This document shows, piece after piece, positions 17,075 through 26,332 of a DNA stretch of 58,284 nucleotides. Positions within the stretch are counted from its first letter, which is position 1, and each line of letters starts with the position of its first letter. The position numbers were made by a program, and so were the translations under genes. Below the pieces are notes generated by a model. It was not told the origin of the DNA and did not search any database. It saw nothing but the letters and a program-made list of their open reading frames with translations. The DNA is from Lentisphaerota bacterium (lineage in GTDB: Bacteria; Verrucomicrobiota; Kiritimatiellia; RFP12; UBA1067), in NCBI GenBank assembly GCA_015061665.1, contig SUWC01000010.1:1-58284 (forward strand), read 5' to 3'.

Positions 17075-17097
17075 TCATGACCGAAAGGAACTTGAAA

Positions 17098-18372
17098 ATG
17101 AACAAGTACGTCTACTTTTGCCTCTCGCTTCTTGCGACTGCTTCGCTGTATGCTGATCCGGCGATCACACAGGTCATAGTCCGCCAGCAGTGGCCGTGGT
17201 CCACCGACATAAAGGTCGAATATGTCCTAGACGGCGTCGAAGCCCAGCATCCAGTCAACCTTCTTGTCAGGGCTTTCAACGGCAACGTCGAGCTCCCCGC
17301 AAACAAGCTCGAGGAATCAATAACTGGCGTGCGCTACGGGATAGCGGAGCCCGGCGTCGGCTCGTTCCTCATCAATCCGATCAAGGCCTTCGGACAGGAG
17401 AAGGTCGCGCTCGCCAACTTCAAGGTGAAGCTCTCGCTTGAGACCTCGGACGCGAACGCGTCCGAGGTGATATACAAGATATTCGACCTCACCGCTGAAA
17501 CCGGAACCTTTGCATGCACGGACGTCACGCGCGCCGACCTGAAGAACGGACTCTACGGAGACTTCGAGACGTCGTACTCGAACATCGACAGCACCTTCTC
17601 GACGGGACTTTCCGACGTCCTCGTCTGGACGGGCGTGACGAACTATCCTGGCGCGAAGACGACGAAGCTCGTCATGCGCAAGATTCCGGCGGGCACTTTC
17701 TCGATGGGGCAGACCGGCGGCACGTTCGGCACGACGGGGAACGCCGAGCCGGTACACAACGTGACGCTGACGAAGGATTTCTACATCGGTGTATTTGAAA
17801 TGACGCAGGAGCAGTATCGTCGCCTTGGCCGTAGCCAGTACAGCGGCAGCTATAACAAGGGCGATGACAATCCTATTGAAAACGCCAAGTTCGCAGACTA
17901 CCGCAGTCAGATCACAAGCGTGTTCAAGACAAACTTGGGAGTGGATTCGCTCGACTTCCCGACAGAGGCGCAGTGGGAGTATGCCTGCCGTGCAGGGACG
18001 ACGTCAGAATTGTACAACGGCAAGGATCTGAGCGTCAGCGGTTCGACGAAGCATGAGAACATCGCTCCGATAGCGTGGTATTCCGAATCTGGAACGCAGG
18101 CAGTCGGGAAGAAGCTGCCCAATGCGTTCGGCCTTTATGATATGATTGGCAATGTGTACGAAGCCTGCCAGGACAACTGGGCAGTTGGATATCCGGCCGG
18201 CGATGCGGTCGATCCTACTGGCCCCGCGGCAGCTGACCCAGACGGAAAGCTGGTGGCGCGTGGAGGCTACTACGGAGTCTGGAATTATCTCATTACCAGC
18301 GCGGGGCGCAATGCCAGCGCAGGTGAAGACAGGACTTGCGGCTTCCGCCTCGCCTTTACCGTGAACGAGTAG
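17098..18372 (+). CDS. SUMF1/formylglycine-generating enzyme-fold secreted protein
   Basis: 'FSMGQTGGTFGTTGNAEPVHNVTLTKDFYIGVFEMTQEQY', 'LDFPTEAQWEYACRAGTTSELYNG', 'LPNAFGLYDMIGNVYEACQDNW', 'CGFRLAFTV'. Confidence 0.85.
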   Translation: MNKYVYFCLSLLATASLYADPAITQVIVRQQWPWSTDIKVEYVLDGVEAQHPVNLLVRAFNGNVELPANKLEESITGVRYGIAEPGVGSFLINPIKAFGQEKVALANFKVKLSLETSDANASEVIYKIFDLTAETGTFACTDVTRADLKNGLYGDFETSYSNIDSTFSTGLSDVLVWTGVTNYPGAKTTKLVMRKIPAGTFSMGQTGGTFGTTGNAEPVHNVTLTKDFYIGVFEMTQEQYRRLGRSQYSGSYNKGDDNPIENAKFADYRSQITSVFKTNLGVDSLDFPTEAQWEYACRAGTTSELYNGKDLSVSGSTKHENIAPIAWYSESGTQAVGKKLPNAFGLYDMIGNVYEACQDNWAVGYPAGDAVDPTGPAAADPDGKLVARGGYYGVWNYLITSAGRNASAGEDRTCGFRLAFTVNE

Positions 18373-18425
18373 AGACGATGCAGGTCCATAGGTGCTGGTC
18401 TTTGGATGACCCGCCTCGCAGAAAT

Positions 18426-18472
18426 ATTTGATGCGCCTCATTTGTTTGTCTGAGGCGCATCAAATGTTTTTT
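18426..18472 (+). terminator. Intrinsic terminator, 15-bp perfect stem
   Basis: ATTTGATGCGCCTCA (18426-18440) - 10 nt loop - TGAGGCGCATCAAAT (18451-18465) followed by GTTTTTTT. Confidence 0.85.
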
Positions 18473-18523
18473 TGACGCGCACCAAATAACGCGTTTTGCC
18501 CCTCAGCAAAAATCTGATTCAGT

Positions 18524-18565
18524 GAAATTTTAGCCAAGGTTTTTCCATTGTCAGGCATCTAACCT
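18524..18565 (+). promoter_or_regulatory. Bipartite motif copy B (candidate ECF-sigma promoter)
   Basis: GAAATT-N6-AAGGTTTTT-N9-GGCATCTAACCT directly upstream of the second SUMF1-like gene. Confidence 0.65.
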
Positions 18566-18583
18566 AGTGAAAGGATGCCTATA

Positions 18584-19888
18584 ATGAAAAAATTGATTTG
18601 CTCGTTTGTCGCAATTCTCTCTTCTGCGATGCTCCGCGCGGACACCGCCGCAGTAGAACAGGTGATCGTTCGCCAGCAGTGGCCGTGGTCGACGGACATC
18701 AAGGTCGAATACAAGCTCTCGGGCGTGGACGCCGAACACCCGGTCAACCTGGGCGTCAGGGCTTTCAACGGCGAGACGGAGATCGACCCCGCGCTCCTTG
18801 CCGGCGCAGTCAGGGGCAATGTCTACGGCCTCAGCGAATCCGGCGTCGGGGAGCTTCTGATCGACCCCGTGGCGATTTTCGGCGAGCAGAGCGTCAAACT
18901 CAACAATTTCAAGGTCAAGCTTTCGCTCTCCGACTCGGACTCCAACGCGAACGAGGTCGTCTATAAGATTTTCGACCTTACGGCGGAAACCGGCACCTTC
19001 CCATGCAAGGACGTTACGCGCGCCGATATCATCAACGGACGCTACGGCACCTTCGAAAGGGACTTCTCCAGCCTCGGCGAAGGCTTCGCTACCTCGCTCT
19101 CCGACGTGCTGATCTGGACCGGCGTCACGAACGACGTCGCCTATTCGACGACTCATCTCGTCATGCGGAAGATCCCCGCCGGCTCGTTTACCATGGGGCA
19201 GACAGGCATCGCGGAAAAGCCCCATGAAGTCACGCTCACAAAGGATTTCTGGATCGGCGTCTTCCCGCTTACGCAGATGCAGTACAAGAAGCTCACGCGC
19301 GGAGTCTGGGACGGAAGCGGGGCGAAGGGGGACAGCCGTCCGGTCGAGAGCGCATTGTATTCCGTGTTCCGCTCCGTTGTCACGAATTCGATCTCCGCCA
19401 ATTTGCTCGGCGCCGTTGAGAAGGTGGACTATCCGACCGAAGCTCAGTGGGAGTGCGCCTGCCGCGCCGGGACGACGAGCGAGCTATATACCGGAAAGAG
19501 CCTGACCAGCGAGACCAGCGAGAACCTGAACGCCATCGCGTGGCATAGCGGCAACTCCGGCTCCACGACGCATCCCGTCGGCGAGAAACTCCCCAATGCG
19601 TACGGGCTCTACGACATGATCGGCAACGTCTACGAGGCCTGCTCGGACTATTGGGCTGCTTCGTCCAACGTTCCAGGGTATTCGGACGGAGCCGCAGTCA
19701 CGGATCCGTGCGTCGATACCGTCCAGTCGGACACTCCCAAGACGGAGGGAAGCAACACCTACAACCGCAACGTAATCCGCGGCGGATACTTCTCGTTGAA
19801 CAACACGGATTGCACATCCGCCGGCCGCAACGGACACCAGGGCAACTGGACCGCATACGGCTTCCGCCTCGCGTTTACCGTCGAGTGA
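18584..19888 (+). CDS. SUMF1/formylglycine-generating enzyme-fold secreted protein, paralog of 17098-18372
   Basis: Shared 'EQVIVRQQWPWSTDIKVEYKLSGVDAEHPVNLGVRAFNGE' N-terminus; 'FTMGQTGIAEKPHEVTLTKDFWIGVFPLTQMQYKKL', 'WECACRAGTTSELYTG'. Confidence 0.85.
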   Translation: MKKLICSFVAILSSAMLRADTAAVEQVIVRQQWPWSTDIKVEYKLSGVDAEHPVNLGVRAFNGETEIDPALLAGAVRGNVYGLSESGVGELLIDPVAIFGEQSVKLNNFKVKLSLSDSDSNANEVVYKIFDLTAETGTFPCKDVTRADIINGRYGTFERDFSSLGEGFATSLSDVLIWTGVTNDVAYSTTHLVMRKIPAGSFTMGQTGIAEKPHEVTLTKDFWIGVFPLTQMQYKKLTRGVWDGSGAKGDSRPVESALYSVFRSVVTNSISANLLGAVEKVDYPTEAQWECACRAGTTSELYTGKSLTSETSENLNAIAWHSGNSGSTTHPVGEKLPNAYGLYDMIGNVYEACSDYWAASSNVPGYSDGAAVTDPCVDTVQSDTPKTEGSNTYNRNVIRGGYFSLNNTDCTSAGRNGHQGNWTAYGFRLAFTVE

Positions 19889-19912
19889 CAGAACGGAAAG
19901 GAGAGAGATGTT

Positions 19913-22900
19913 ATGCTGCCTGGTCTTCTTTGCGCAATCGCGCTGTCCGCGACTCCTTCGGGTACCGTCCCCGCGTTCGAGTGCCCAGACGAAGCGATAA
20001 ACAGCACATACGAGTTTCGCTGGCGTGCGTTCGGACGCCACTGCGAAAAGACGCCTGAAGGCTGGGTCATCACGGAGTTTCTGCCGCCAGTAGGCTGGGC
20101 AGGCAAATACAACACAATCGTCTGCGCGGCGGGGCACCATTTGCGCGAGGCGCGCTGGATGCACGATACGTCCGTCGCGGCGGACTATGCGCGATTCTGG
20201 TTCAGCACAAACGCGCCGCACCGCACCAAATACTCGACTTGGCTTGGCTCGTCTCTCCTCGACGTCGTCCGCGTCACGGGTGACATGGCACTCGCGACGA
20301 ACCTCCTTGACGGTGTCGTCGCAGCGTACGACTCGTGGGAGACGCAGCCGATCGTCTTCAAGTCGTTCGACGAGAAGTCCACATTCCCCATGGGCGGCGA
20401 CGGGAAGAGCATGTTCACCTCCACGGACAACCGCGAGGGTAGCGAGCTTTCCCTGAGCGGCGACGGGTACCGTCCGCTCTTCAACAGCGCGATGTACGGC
20501 GAGGCGAAGGCCATCGTCGAAATCGCCCGCATGGCGAAGCGCCCGGACCTCGTTGCCCGCTTTTCGCGCAAGGCAGAGGTGCTGGAGAAGGGCATCCGCG
20601 AAAAGCTCTGGAATCCGCAGGTCGGCTTCTTCACGACAATGACGACGAACGGCGTCCGCGGGACGGTGCGCGAGCTGCACGGCTACGCGCCGTGGTACTT
20701 CGGCATGTCCCTGCCCGACAAGGCGGATGTATGGAACCAGCTTATGGACGAGAATGGATTTGCAGCGCCGTACGGACTCTGCTTCCCCGAGCGGCGCGCA
20801 CCCGGTTTCGTGATTTCCTACGAGGGACATCCCTGCCAGTGGAACGGACCGAGCTGGCCGTTCGCGACGTCGATCGCGCTTACGGGTCTTGCCCATGCGC
20901 TTGCGGACAATACAGCTGGACTGCTCGGGAAGGCCGCCTACGTGAAGCTCCTTCACCAGTATGCCGCGCAGCAGGTGCGCAAGACCGACGACGGCAAGGT
21001 GATTCCGTGGATCGACGAAAATCTCGATCCTTTCACGGGTGAATGGATTGCCCGCAAGATGCTCAAGGCCGCAGGCGCGGAGGGCGAACGCGGCGAAGAC
21101 TACAACCATTCGACGTTCGCCGACCTCGTGATCGCCGGACTTTGCGGCGTGCACCCGAACCTAGACGGCTCAATAGATTTTCGTCCGCTGATCCCTTTGG
21201 ACTGGGAATACATGAAACTGGAGAACGTTTTGGTTGGCGGACGACTTATTTCAATGTACTGGGATCCAATGGGCGTGTGCTATGGAAAGGGCCCTGGCTT
21301 CACAATCTGGGCTGACGGCAAGTGCGTCCACCACGCTGGCGCTCCGACGCGCTGCCGCATCTTCTCATCACGCCCGATGACTGCGGGGTGGGAGGACAAA
21401 TACCCGAAGCGCATGGAATTCAAAGAGCCGGATGTACTCTGGGCTGCGAAGGAATGCGATGGCAGATCCTTCGTCCTGAAGAAGTTCTTTGGCGCGGAGG
21501 GCGAGCTGGAGGCTTCCGGCGGAGTCTTCCGCATAGTGAAGACCAACGACAAAGGGTATTTAATCGTCGAGGGGCCGGCGTTTGGCGTCGATTCGGGACG
21601 CGAAGTGCGGCTTTCCGCAGACGTGGAGGTCTCCTGTTCCAACGGCGAAATCTCCCACGGATTCCTTCGCGCACATGGACGCAAAAGTGCGTACGGCGTT
21701 TCGCCGCTGTTCGAGTCCGATTTCGCCGCAGGCGGCATACCGCGTATGCTCGGGCTGCCGGATTCGCCGAAAGGGGGTACATACCGCAAGTATGGAAACT
21801 ATGTGGCGAAGGACGATGTAATTACGCCCGTGATTGTCGTCGACGGCGCGCCGTCCGTCAGCATATGGTCCGGCTGGACTGTTTCCGACCTCAAGGCCGA
21901 GCGTGCTGCTTGGCACGACGCTACCCGCAGCCGCTGGCCAAAGACAAGGGACGCGGAGCGACAGGACCTAAAGGAGTTTTCCGCCGCGCTGGAGAAAGAC
22001 CGCGTCCATACTGCCGAGGTGGTCCGCACGAACGGCGTCCCGCGGCTTCTCGTCGACGGCAGTTTCGTTGCGCCGGTCGCATACAAGGGGCCGCACGCTG
22101 GCGGTGATGAAACGCCCCCGCCGGAACGATTCTCGGGCGGACCGTTCGACGGTTCTCGCGTGCCGTTCATGGTAAAGGACATCCGCCTTGGCAAGGTGCC
22201 TGGGTCGCGCGGCTACTGGACGAAGGACGGCTTCGACGCAAAGGGTGCCGTCAGGGAGATATGCAATTCGATGCGCCTTGCGCCGAACACTCCGTTTGTG
22301 CTTGCGATCGGATGCAACGCCTATCCCGAATTCGCGCGCGAAGAGCATCCCGGGGAGGCGATGATACGCGAGGACGGATCTGTGGTTATGGGCAATGCGG
22401 GGAGCTGCCTTCCGACATACAGCATGCCGGACCCGACAAAGGTCTGGCCGTGGCCCTCCTACTCCTCGCGGATCTGGCGCGACGGAGTGAAGAAATGCCT
22501 TGGAGAGCTTGTCGCCGAGCTTAAGCGCTACGGACTCGACAAGCGCATCGTCGGCATCCACACGTTCGGCTACCAGGACGGACAGTTCACGACGACATGT
22601 CTCGACCAGTCGCCGTGCGCAAAGGCGGAGTACGCGGAGTTTCTGAAGGAGGGCGGACACGCCGCGACAAACTACAACTTCTTCGTCCAGCAGACCGGTT
22701 TCCGCGCGCAGGAGGAGTTCGCGCGAGAGTTCAAGCGGCTGCTCGGAAAGAAGTCGATCGCGATCATGTGGTGCGAATCCCCGCTGCGCGGCAAACGCGC
22801 CGCATCGTGGAACATCGGCGAGTTCCTGAAGTCGGACGCGATGGACATCCTTGTCGCGCAGCCGTGCTACGTTCATCGGCTGCCTGGTCTCCCTGGCGGA

Positions 22901-24085
22901 AACCGCCTTCCGACATCTTCATTCAGACTGCACGGCAAGCTCTATTTCGAGGAGCTGGACTTCCGCACGTACGCCGCGCTTGAACCGAGCTGGCATTCTC
23001 CGGCGTCGCTCAAGGGAGTCGGGGAGTCGCAGGATTTCGCGATGTGGCAGACGGTCTTCCGCAAGCACGCGGGAACGATGGTCGCGCAGCGGATGGGCTG
23101 GTGGTTCTACGACATGATCGGCGGATGGTTCGGAACTCCGGAGATAGTCACTGACATCGATACGGCTCTCGCAGTCTACGGCGAGAAAGTCTGGAACGGT
23201 GTGCCTTCCCCGTGGAAGCCCGGAGTCGCCGTTGTCGTTGACGAGGCGGGTGCTTTCGGATGGGAGGGCGGAGAGAAGTTTCTGCAGCGTCCCCTTGATT
23301 TCAGCTACGGCGAACAGCTGTTCCTTCTTGCGCGCTCGGGCGTTCCGTTCGACGTATATCTTTACTTGGACGTCGCGGCGAATCCTGAGCTGATGAAACC
23401 ATACAAGCTCGTGGCGCTTGGGCTCATGCGAAAGTACGATTCCGAGCGCCAGCAGCTGGTCAAGTCGTGGACGGCAAGCGGAAAGACGGTTCTGCACATG
23501 CCTCGCTGCGGCGAGCTTGGAGGGCTCCGCGAAGCGACGGGAATCGAACTGAGCGTGAACGAGAAGGCCGACCATTATGTCGTCGCAGAGCCAGACTTCG
23601 ACTGCGAGGTGAACGGACTCCAGTACCACGACATGCTACGCAACTGTGGAAGCCTCGCCTTCCCGCCGCCCCAGCTCGCTGACTGGCCTCGCAACTCGCT
23701 TGTCGAAGCGCCTGGCGTCAAGGTTCTCGCGCGCTATGCGAAGGACGGCGCACCTGCGATTGCGGTGCGGGGAACGGGGAATGGGGAATGGGGAACGGGG
23801 AAGAACGTTGTGTTTACCGAAGCGGGAGGGATCTCGGCAGGCGCGTTCAACAAGTTCGCCCGCGAAGCTGGCGCGTATGTTGCGCTTCCTCCGGACGTTG
23901 CCCAGATAGACATGAACGGTGATTTCATTTCGGTGCATGCGCTCGCAGACATCGAGACGGATCTTGCGCTTCCATATCCATGTACAGTCGTGAATCTCAA
24001 GAACGGCAAGGAAGAGCCGACATGTGACGGCGTGTTGCCGCTTGCCATGTCGACTGGCGAGACATGCCATTTTGTCCTCAAGTAA
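19913..24085 (+). CDS. Two-domain glycoside hydrolase: N-terminal MGH1/trehalase-like (alpha/alpha)6 region and C-terminal GH42-like TIM-barrel region
   Basis: 1390-aa ORF; 'AYGEAK..GLCFPERRAPGFVISYEGHPCQWNGPSWPFATSIAL', 'EDYNHSTFADLVIAGLCGV'; C-terminal 'SFRLHGKLYFEELDFRTY', 'GWWFYDMIGGWF'. Confidence 0.65.
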   Translation: MLPGLLCAIALSATPSGTVPAFECPDEAINSTYEFRWRAFGRHCEKTPEGWVITEFLPPVGWAGKYNTIVCAAGHHLREARWMHDTSVAADYARFWFSTNAPHRTKYSTWLGSSLLDVVRVTGDMALATNLLDGVVAAYDSWETQPIVFKSFDEKSTFPMGGDGKSMFTSTDNREGSELSLSGDGYRPLFNSAMYGEAKAIVEIARMAKRPDLVARFSRKAEVLEKGIREKLWNPQVGFFTTMTTNGVRGTVRELHGYAPWYFGMSLPDKADVWNQLMDENGFAAPYGLCFPERRAPGFVISYEGHPCQWNGPSWPFATSIALTGLAHALADNTAGLLGKAAYVKLLHQYAAQQVRKTDDGKVIPWIDENLDPFTGEWIARKMLKAAGAEGERGEDYNHSTFADLVIAGLCGVHPNLDGSIDFRPLIPLDWEYMKLENVLVGGRLISMYWDPMGVCYGKGPGFTIWADGKCVHHAGAPTRCRIFSSRPMTAGWEDKYPKRMEFKEPDVLWAAKECDGRSFVLKKFFGAEGELEASGGVFRIVKTNDKGYLIVEGPAFGVDSGREVRLSADVEVSCSNGEISHGFLRAHGRKSAYGVSPLFESDFAAGGIPRMLGLPDSPKGGTYRKYGNYVAKDDVITPVIVVDGAPSVSIWSGWTVSDLKAERAAWHDATRSRWPKTRDAERQDLKEFSAALEKDRVHTAEVVRTNGVPRLLVDGSFVAPVAYKGPHAGGDETPPPERFSGGPFDGSRVPFMVKDIRLGKVPGSRGYWTKDGFDAKGAVREICNSMRLAPNTPFVLAIGCNAYPEFAREEHPGEAMIREDGSVVMGNAGSCLPTYSMPDPTKVWPWPSYSSRIWRDGVKKCLGELVAELKRYGLDKRIVGIHTFGYQDGQFTTTCLDQSPCAKAEYAEFLKEGGHAATNYNFFVQQTGFRAQEEFAREFKRLLGKKSIAIMWCESPLRGKRAASWNIGEFLKSDAMDILVAQPCYVHRLPGLPGGNRLPTSSFRLHGKLYFEELDFRTYAALEPSWHSPASLKGVGESQDFAMWQTVFRKHAGTMVAQRMGWWFYDMIGGWFGTPEIVTDIDTALAVYGEKVWNGVPSPWKPGVAVVVDEAGAFGWEGGEKFLQRPLDFSYGEQLFLLARSGVPFDVYLYLDVAANPELMKPYKLVALGLMRKYDSERQQLVKSWTASGKTVLHMPRCGELGGLREATGIELSVNEKADHYVVAEPDFDCEVNGLQYHDMLRNCGSLAFPPPQLADWPRNSLVEAPGVKVLARYAKDGAPAIAVRGTGNGEWGTGKNVVFTEAGGISAGAFNKFAREAGAYVALPPDVAQIDMNGDFISVHALADIETDLALPYPCTVVNLKNGKEEPTCDGVLPLAMSTGETCHFVLK
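23769..23803 (+). repeat. Heptanucleotide array (GGGGAAN)5 within CDS
   Basis: GGGGAAC GGGGAAT GGGGAAT GGGGAAC GGGGAAG. Confidence 0.9.
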
Positions 24086-24216
24086 GGGATGATTGGCAAA
24101 AGGGTCAGCGTTAGCGAAGCCCTGTCTGCGGAAGTCTGCGGTTAAGATACTCCCGGCTATGACGCGGAAAAGGAAAAGGCGACGCACGGTGTTTGACCGC
24201 GTTCGGGCGGTTGTTG

Positions 24217-24222
24217 TATAAT
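24217..24222 (+). promoter_or_regulatory. TATAAT -10, 7 nt from ATG
   Basis: ttgTATAATattgggcATG. Confidence 0.6.
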
Positions 24223-24229
24223 ATTGGGC

Positions 24230-25987
24230 ATGGAGACGAAACGCAAGATACCGTATGGCGTGATGAACTGGGCCAAGCTTGTCCGCGAGTGCTTTCTCGT
24301 GGACAACACGGCGTACATCCGTACGCTGGAGAACGTGGATACCCCCGTGTTCCTGCGTCCAAAGCGCTTCGGCAAGTCCGTAGTATGCTCTATGCTCGCG
24401 CACTACTACGACGTCAATCTCAAGGACCGATTCGACGAGCTCTTCGGGAAGACCGACATCGGGCGGAATCCGACGCCTCTCGCCAACTCGTTCCTCGTCC
24501 TCCAGTTCGACTTCTCCACGGTGCAGGTCGGCTCGCTCGCGGAAATAGAACGGAACTTCTGGGAGAATGTCAAGGGCGCTGTCGGCTACTTGACCGTCAA
24601 ATACAAGGACCTTGCCGACTGGAGCGACGTCAAGACGGCCACTGCGCCGGCGCAATGCATCGACAAGGTCCGTGATGTGATACGGGCGAATCACCTCCCC
24701 CCGCTCTACGTGATCATCGACGAATACGACAACTTCACGAACGAACTGGTAGTCTCGGGGCGTGACCTTGAGTACAACGCTGTTTGCGGACACGACGCGA
24801 GTGGTGATGTGTCGCGCGAGTCGTTCTTCAAGGCATTCTTCAAGTCGTTCAAGGCGGGGCTTACGGACGGAACCGTGGGCCGCACGTACTTTACGGGCGT
24901 CCTCCCGATCACGCTCGACGACCTCTCCAGCGGATTCAACGTGGGGACGGTCGTGAACCTCAACGAGGACCTGCTGGGGCTCGCGGGATTCACGCAGGCC
25001 CAGGTCGAGAAGTATGTCGACGAAATCTATGCGGAGTACGGGTTCGACCGCTCCAACATCGCGGACGTGCTGGCCGACCTCAAGGCGTTCTACGACGGAT
25101 ACCGCTTCCTTCCGGACGCCGAGCCGCTGTATAATTCGACGATCTGCAACTGGTATCTGTTCAATCTCGTGTCCTGCAAAGGCAGACAGCCGGCGGACGT
25201 CATCGACTCGAACGTGCGCACCGACATCGGATGGTTCCGCCGTCTTGCGCAGACGCCGCAGAACGCGCTTTCGAAGGTTCGCGGTTACGTCGAGCGCGGC
25301 GAAGGGGAGAAAGCGTTCAGAAACGAGCTCTCCTCGAAGTTCGGACGCGCGAAGTTCTTTACTGAGGAGTTCTTCCCTTACGCGCTGTACTATCTCGGAC
25401 TCCTTACGTTCGAGAGTCCGTTCAGGCTCAACGTCCCGAACCTGACGATCAAGAACATGTTTGTCGACTACTACGACGAGCTTTCGGAGTTCACCAATGT
25501 GAGCGAGGCGCGCAATGCCTTCGTTGGCGCAGCGGAATCTCTCGCGATAGGCGACGGAACGTGGAAGGCGCTCTTCGACGCCTACTGGCAGCACTACGTG
25601 AAGGCGCGCATTCCCGCCCAGGCGTTCGACAAGATGAACGAGAACTTCTTCCGCACGACTTTCACCTCGCGCTGTCTCGACGCGCTTACCGCCTTCTACT
25701 CCTTCGAGACCGAGTACAATTCGTCCGAGGGGCGCTGCGACTTCCTCGCAATCCCGAAGCCGGGCTCTCCGAAGCCCGCGATGCTCGTGGAGTTCAAGTA
25801 CTTCACGAACACGGCGGCGGAGAAGGGGAATGTGCTCGGACGCGGCGAGCCCGACGCGGAGACGGTCACGCAGGCGCTCGACTACAGGAAGGCGCTTGCC
25901 CGCCGCCCCGACTGGAGCCACGAGATACGCGTTGCCGTCGTCGAAGTCTGCGGCAACACCGGCTGCAACTGGTTCGACATAGCCTGA
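24230..25987 (+). CDS. AAA-ATPase-like / PD-(D/E)XK nuclease-domain protein
   Basis: 'IPYGVMNWAKLVRECFLVDNTAYIRTLE..TPVFLRPKRFGKSVVCSMLAHYYD', 'YVIIDEYDNF', C-terminal 'EGRCDFLAIPKPGSPKPAMLVEFKY'. Confidence 0.85.
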   Translation: METKRKIPYGVMNWAKLVRECFLVDNTAYIRTLENVDTPVFLRPKRFGKSVVCSMLAHYYDVNLKDRFDELFGKTDIGRNPTPLANSFLVLQFDFSTVQVGSLAEIERNFWENVKGAVGYLTVKYKDLADWSDVKTATAPAQCIDKVRDVIRANHLPPLYVIIDEYDNFTNELVVSGRDLEYNAVCGHDASGDVSRESFFKAFFKSFKAGLTDGTVGRTYFTGVLPITLDDLSSGFNVGTVVNLNEDLLGLAGFTQAQVEKYVDEIYAEYGFDRSNIADVLADLKAFYDGYRFLPDAEPLYNSTICNWYLFNLVSCKGRQPADVIDSNVRTDIGWFRRLAQTPQNALSKVRGYVERGEGEKAFRNELSSKFGRAKFFTEEFFPYALYYLGLLTFESPFRLNVPNLTIKNMFVDYYDELSEFTNVSEARNAFVGAAESLAIGDGTWKALFDAYWQHYVKARIPAQAFDKMNENFFRTTFTSRCLDALTAFYSFETEYNSSEGRCDFLAIPKPGSPKPAMLVEFKYFTNTAAEKGNVLGRGEPDAETVTQALDYRKALARRPDWSHEIRVAVVEVCGNTGCNWFDIA

Positions 25988-26055
25988 TTCGTGACGCGGT
26001 GCGGCTGTTGCGCCTGAAGCCGAGCGAGGGCAAGATGATCCGCTTCAAAATAGTT

Positions 26056-26093
26056 TTTGAGGCGCATCCCAGCTCCCTCCGATGCGCCTCAAA
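26056..26093. repeat. Inverted repeat (REP-like)
   Basis: TTTGAGGCGCATC (26056-26068) - 12 nt - GATGCGCCTCAAA (26081-26093); same 11-mer as the 18426 terminator, reversed arm order. Confidence 0.8.
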
Positions 26094-26332
26094 TCTCCCT
26101 GTGACCCTATTCGCTCATCGCGCCATCCCAGTCGACTCCCATTGTCCTTTCTCAGTATCTCACCAATATTCCGCCTAAATCACACCCTTTGCCAGGTTTC
26201 GCTGCAGCCAGTTCCTTGCCCTAATATACGCCCTAGTACGCAAACGGACACATTTTTAGTCTACTTTTTTGCATCCCCAAATGCCCCTTTTTATGCTATA
26301 ATGGAGTCATAATTCAAAAGGGAGCAACCTCT

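Noticed and set aside
17098-19888. Diversity-generating retroelement with SUMF1/C-lectin-fold targets
   Set aside because: C-lectin-fold proteins are typical DGR targets, but no reverse transcriptase or TR/VR-like near-identical repeat pair was seen in the window.
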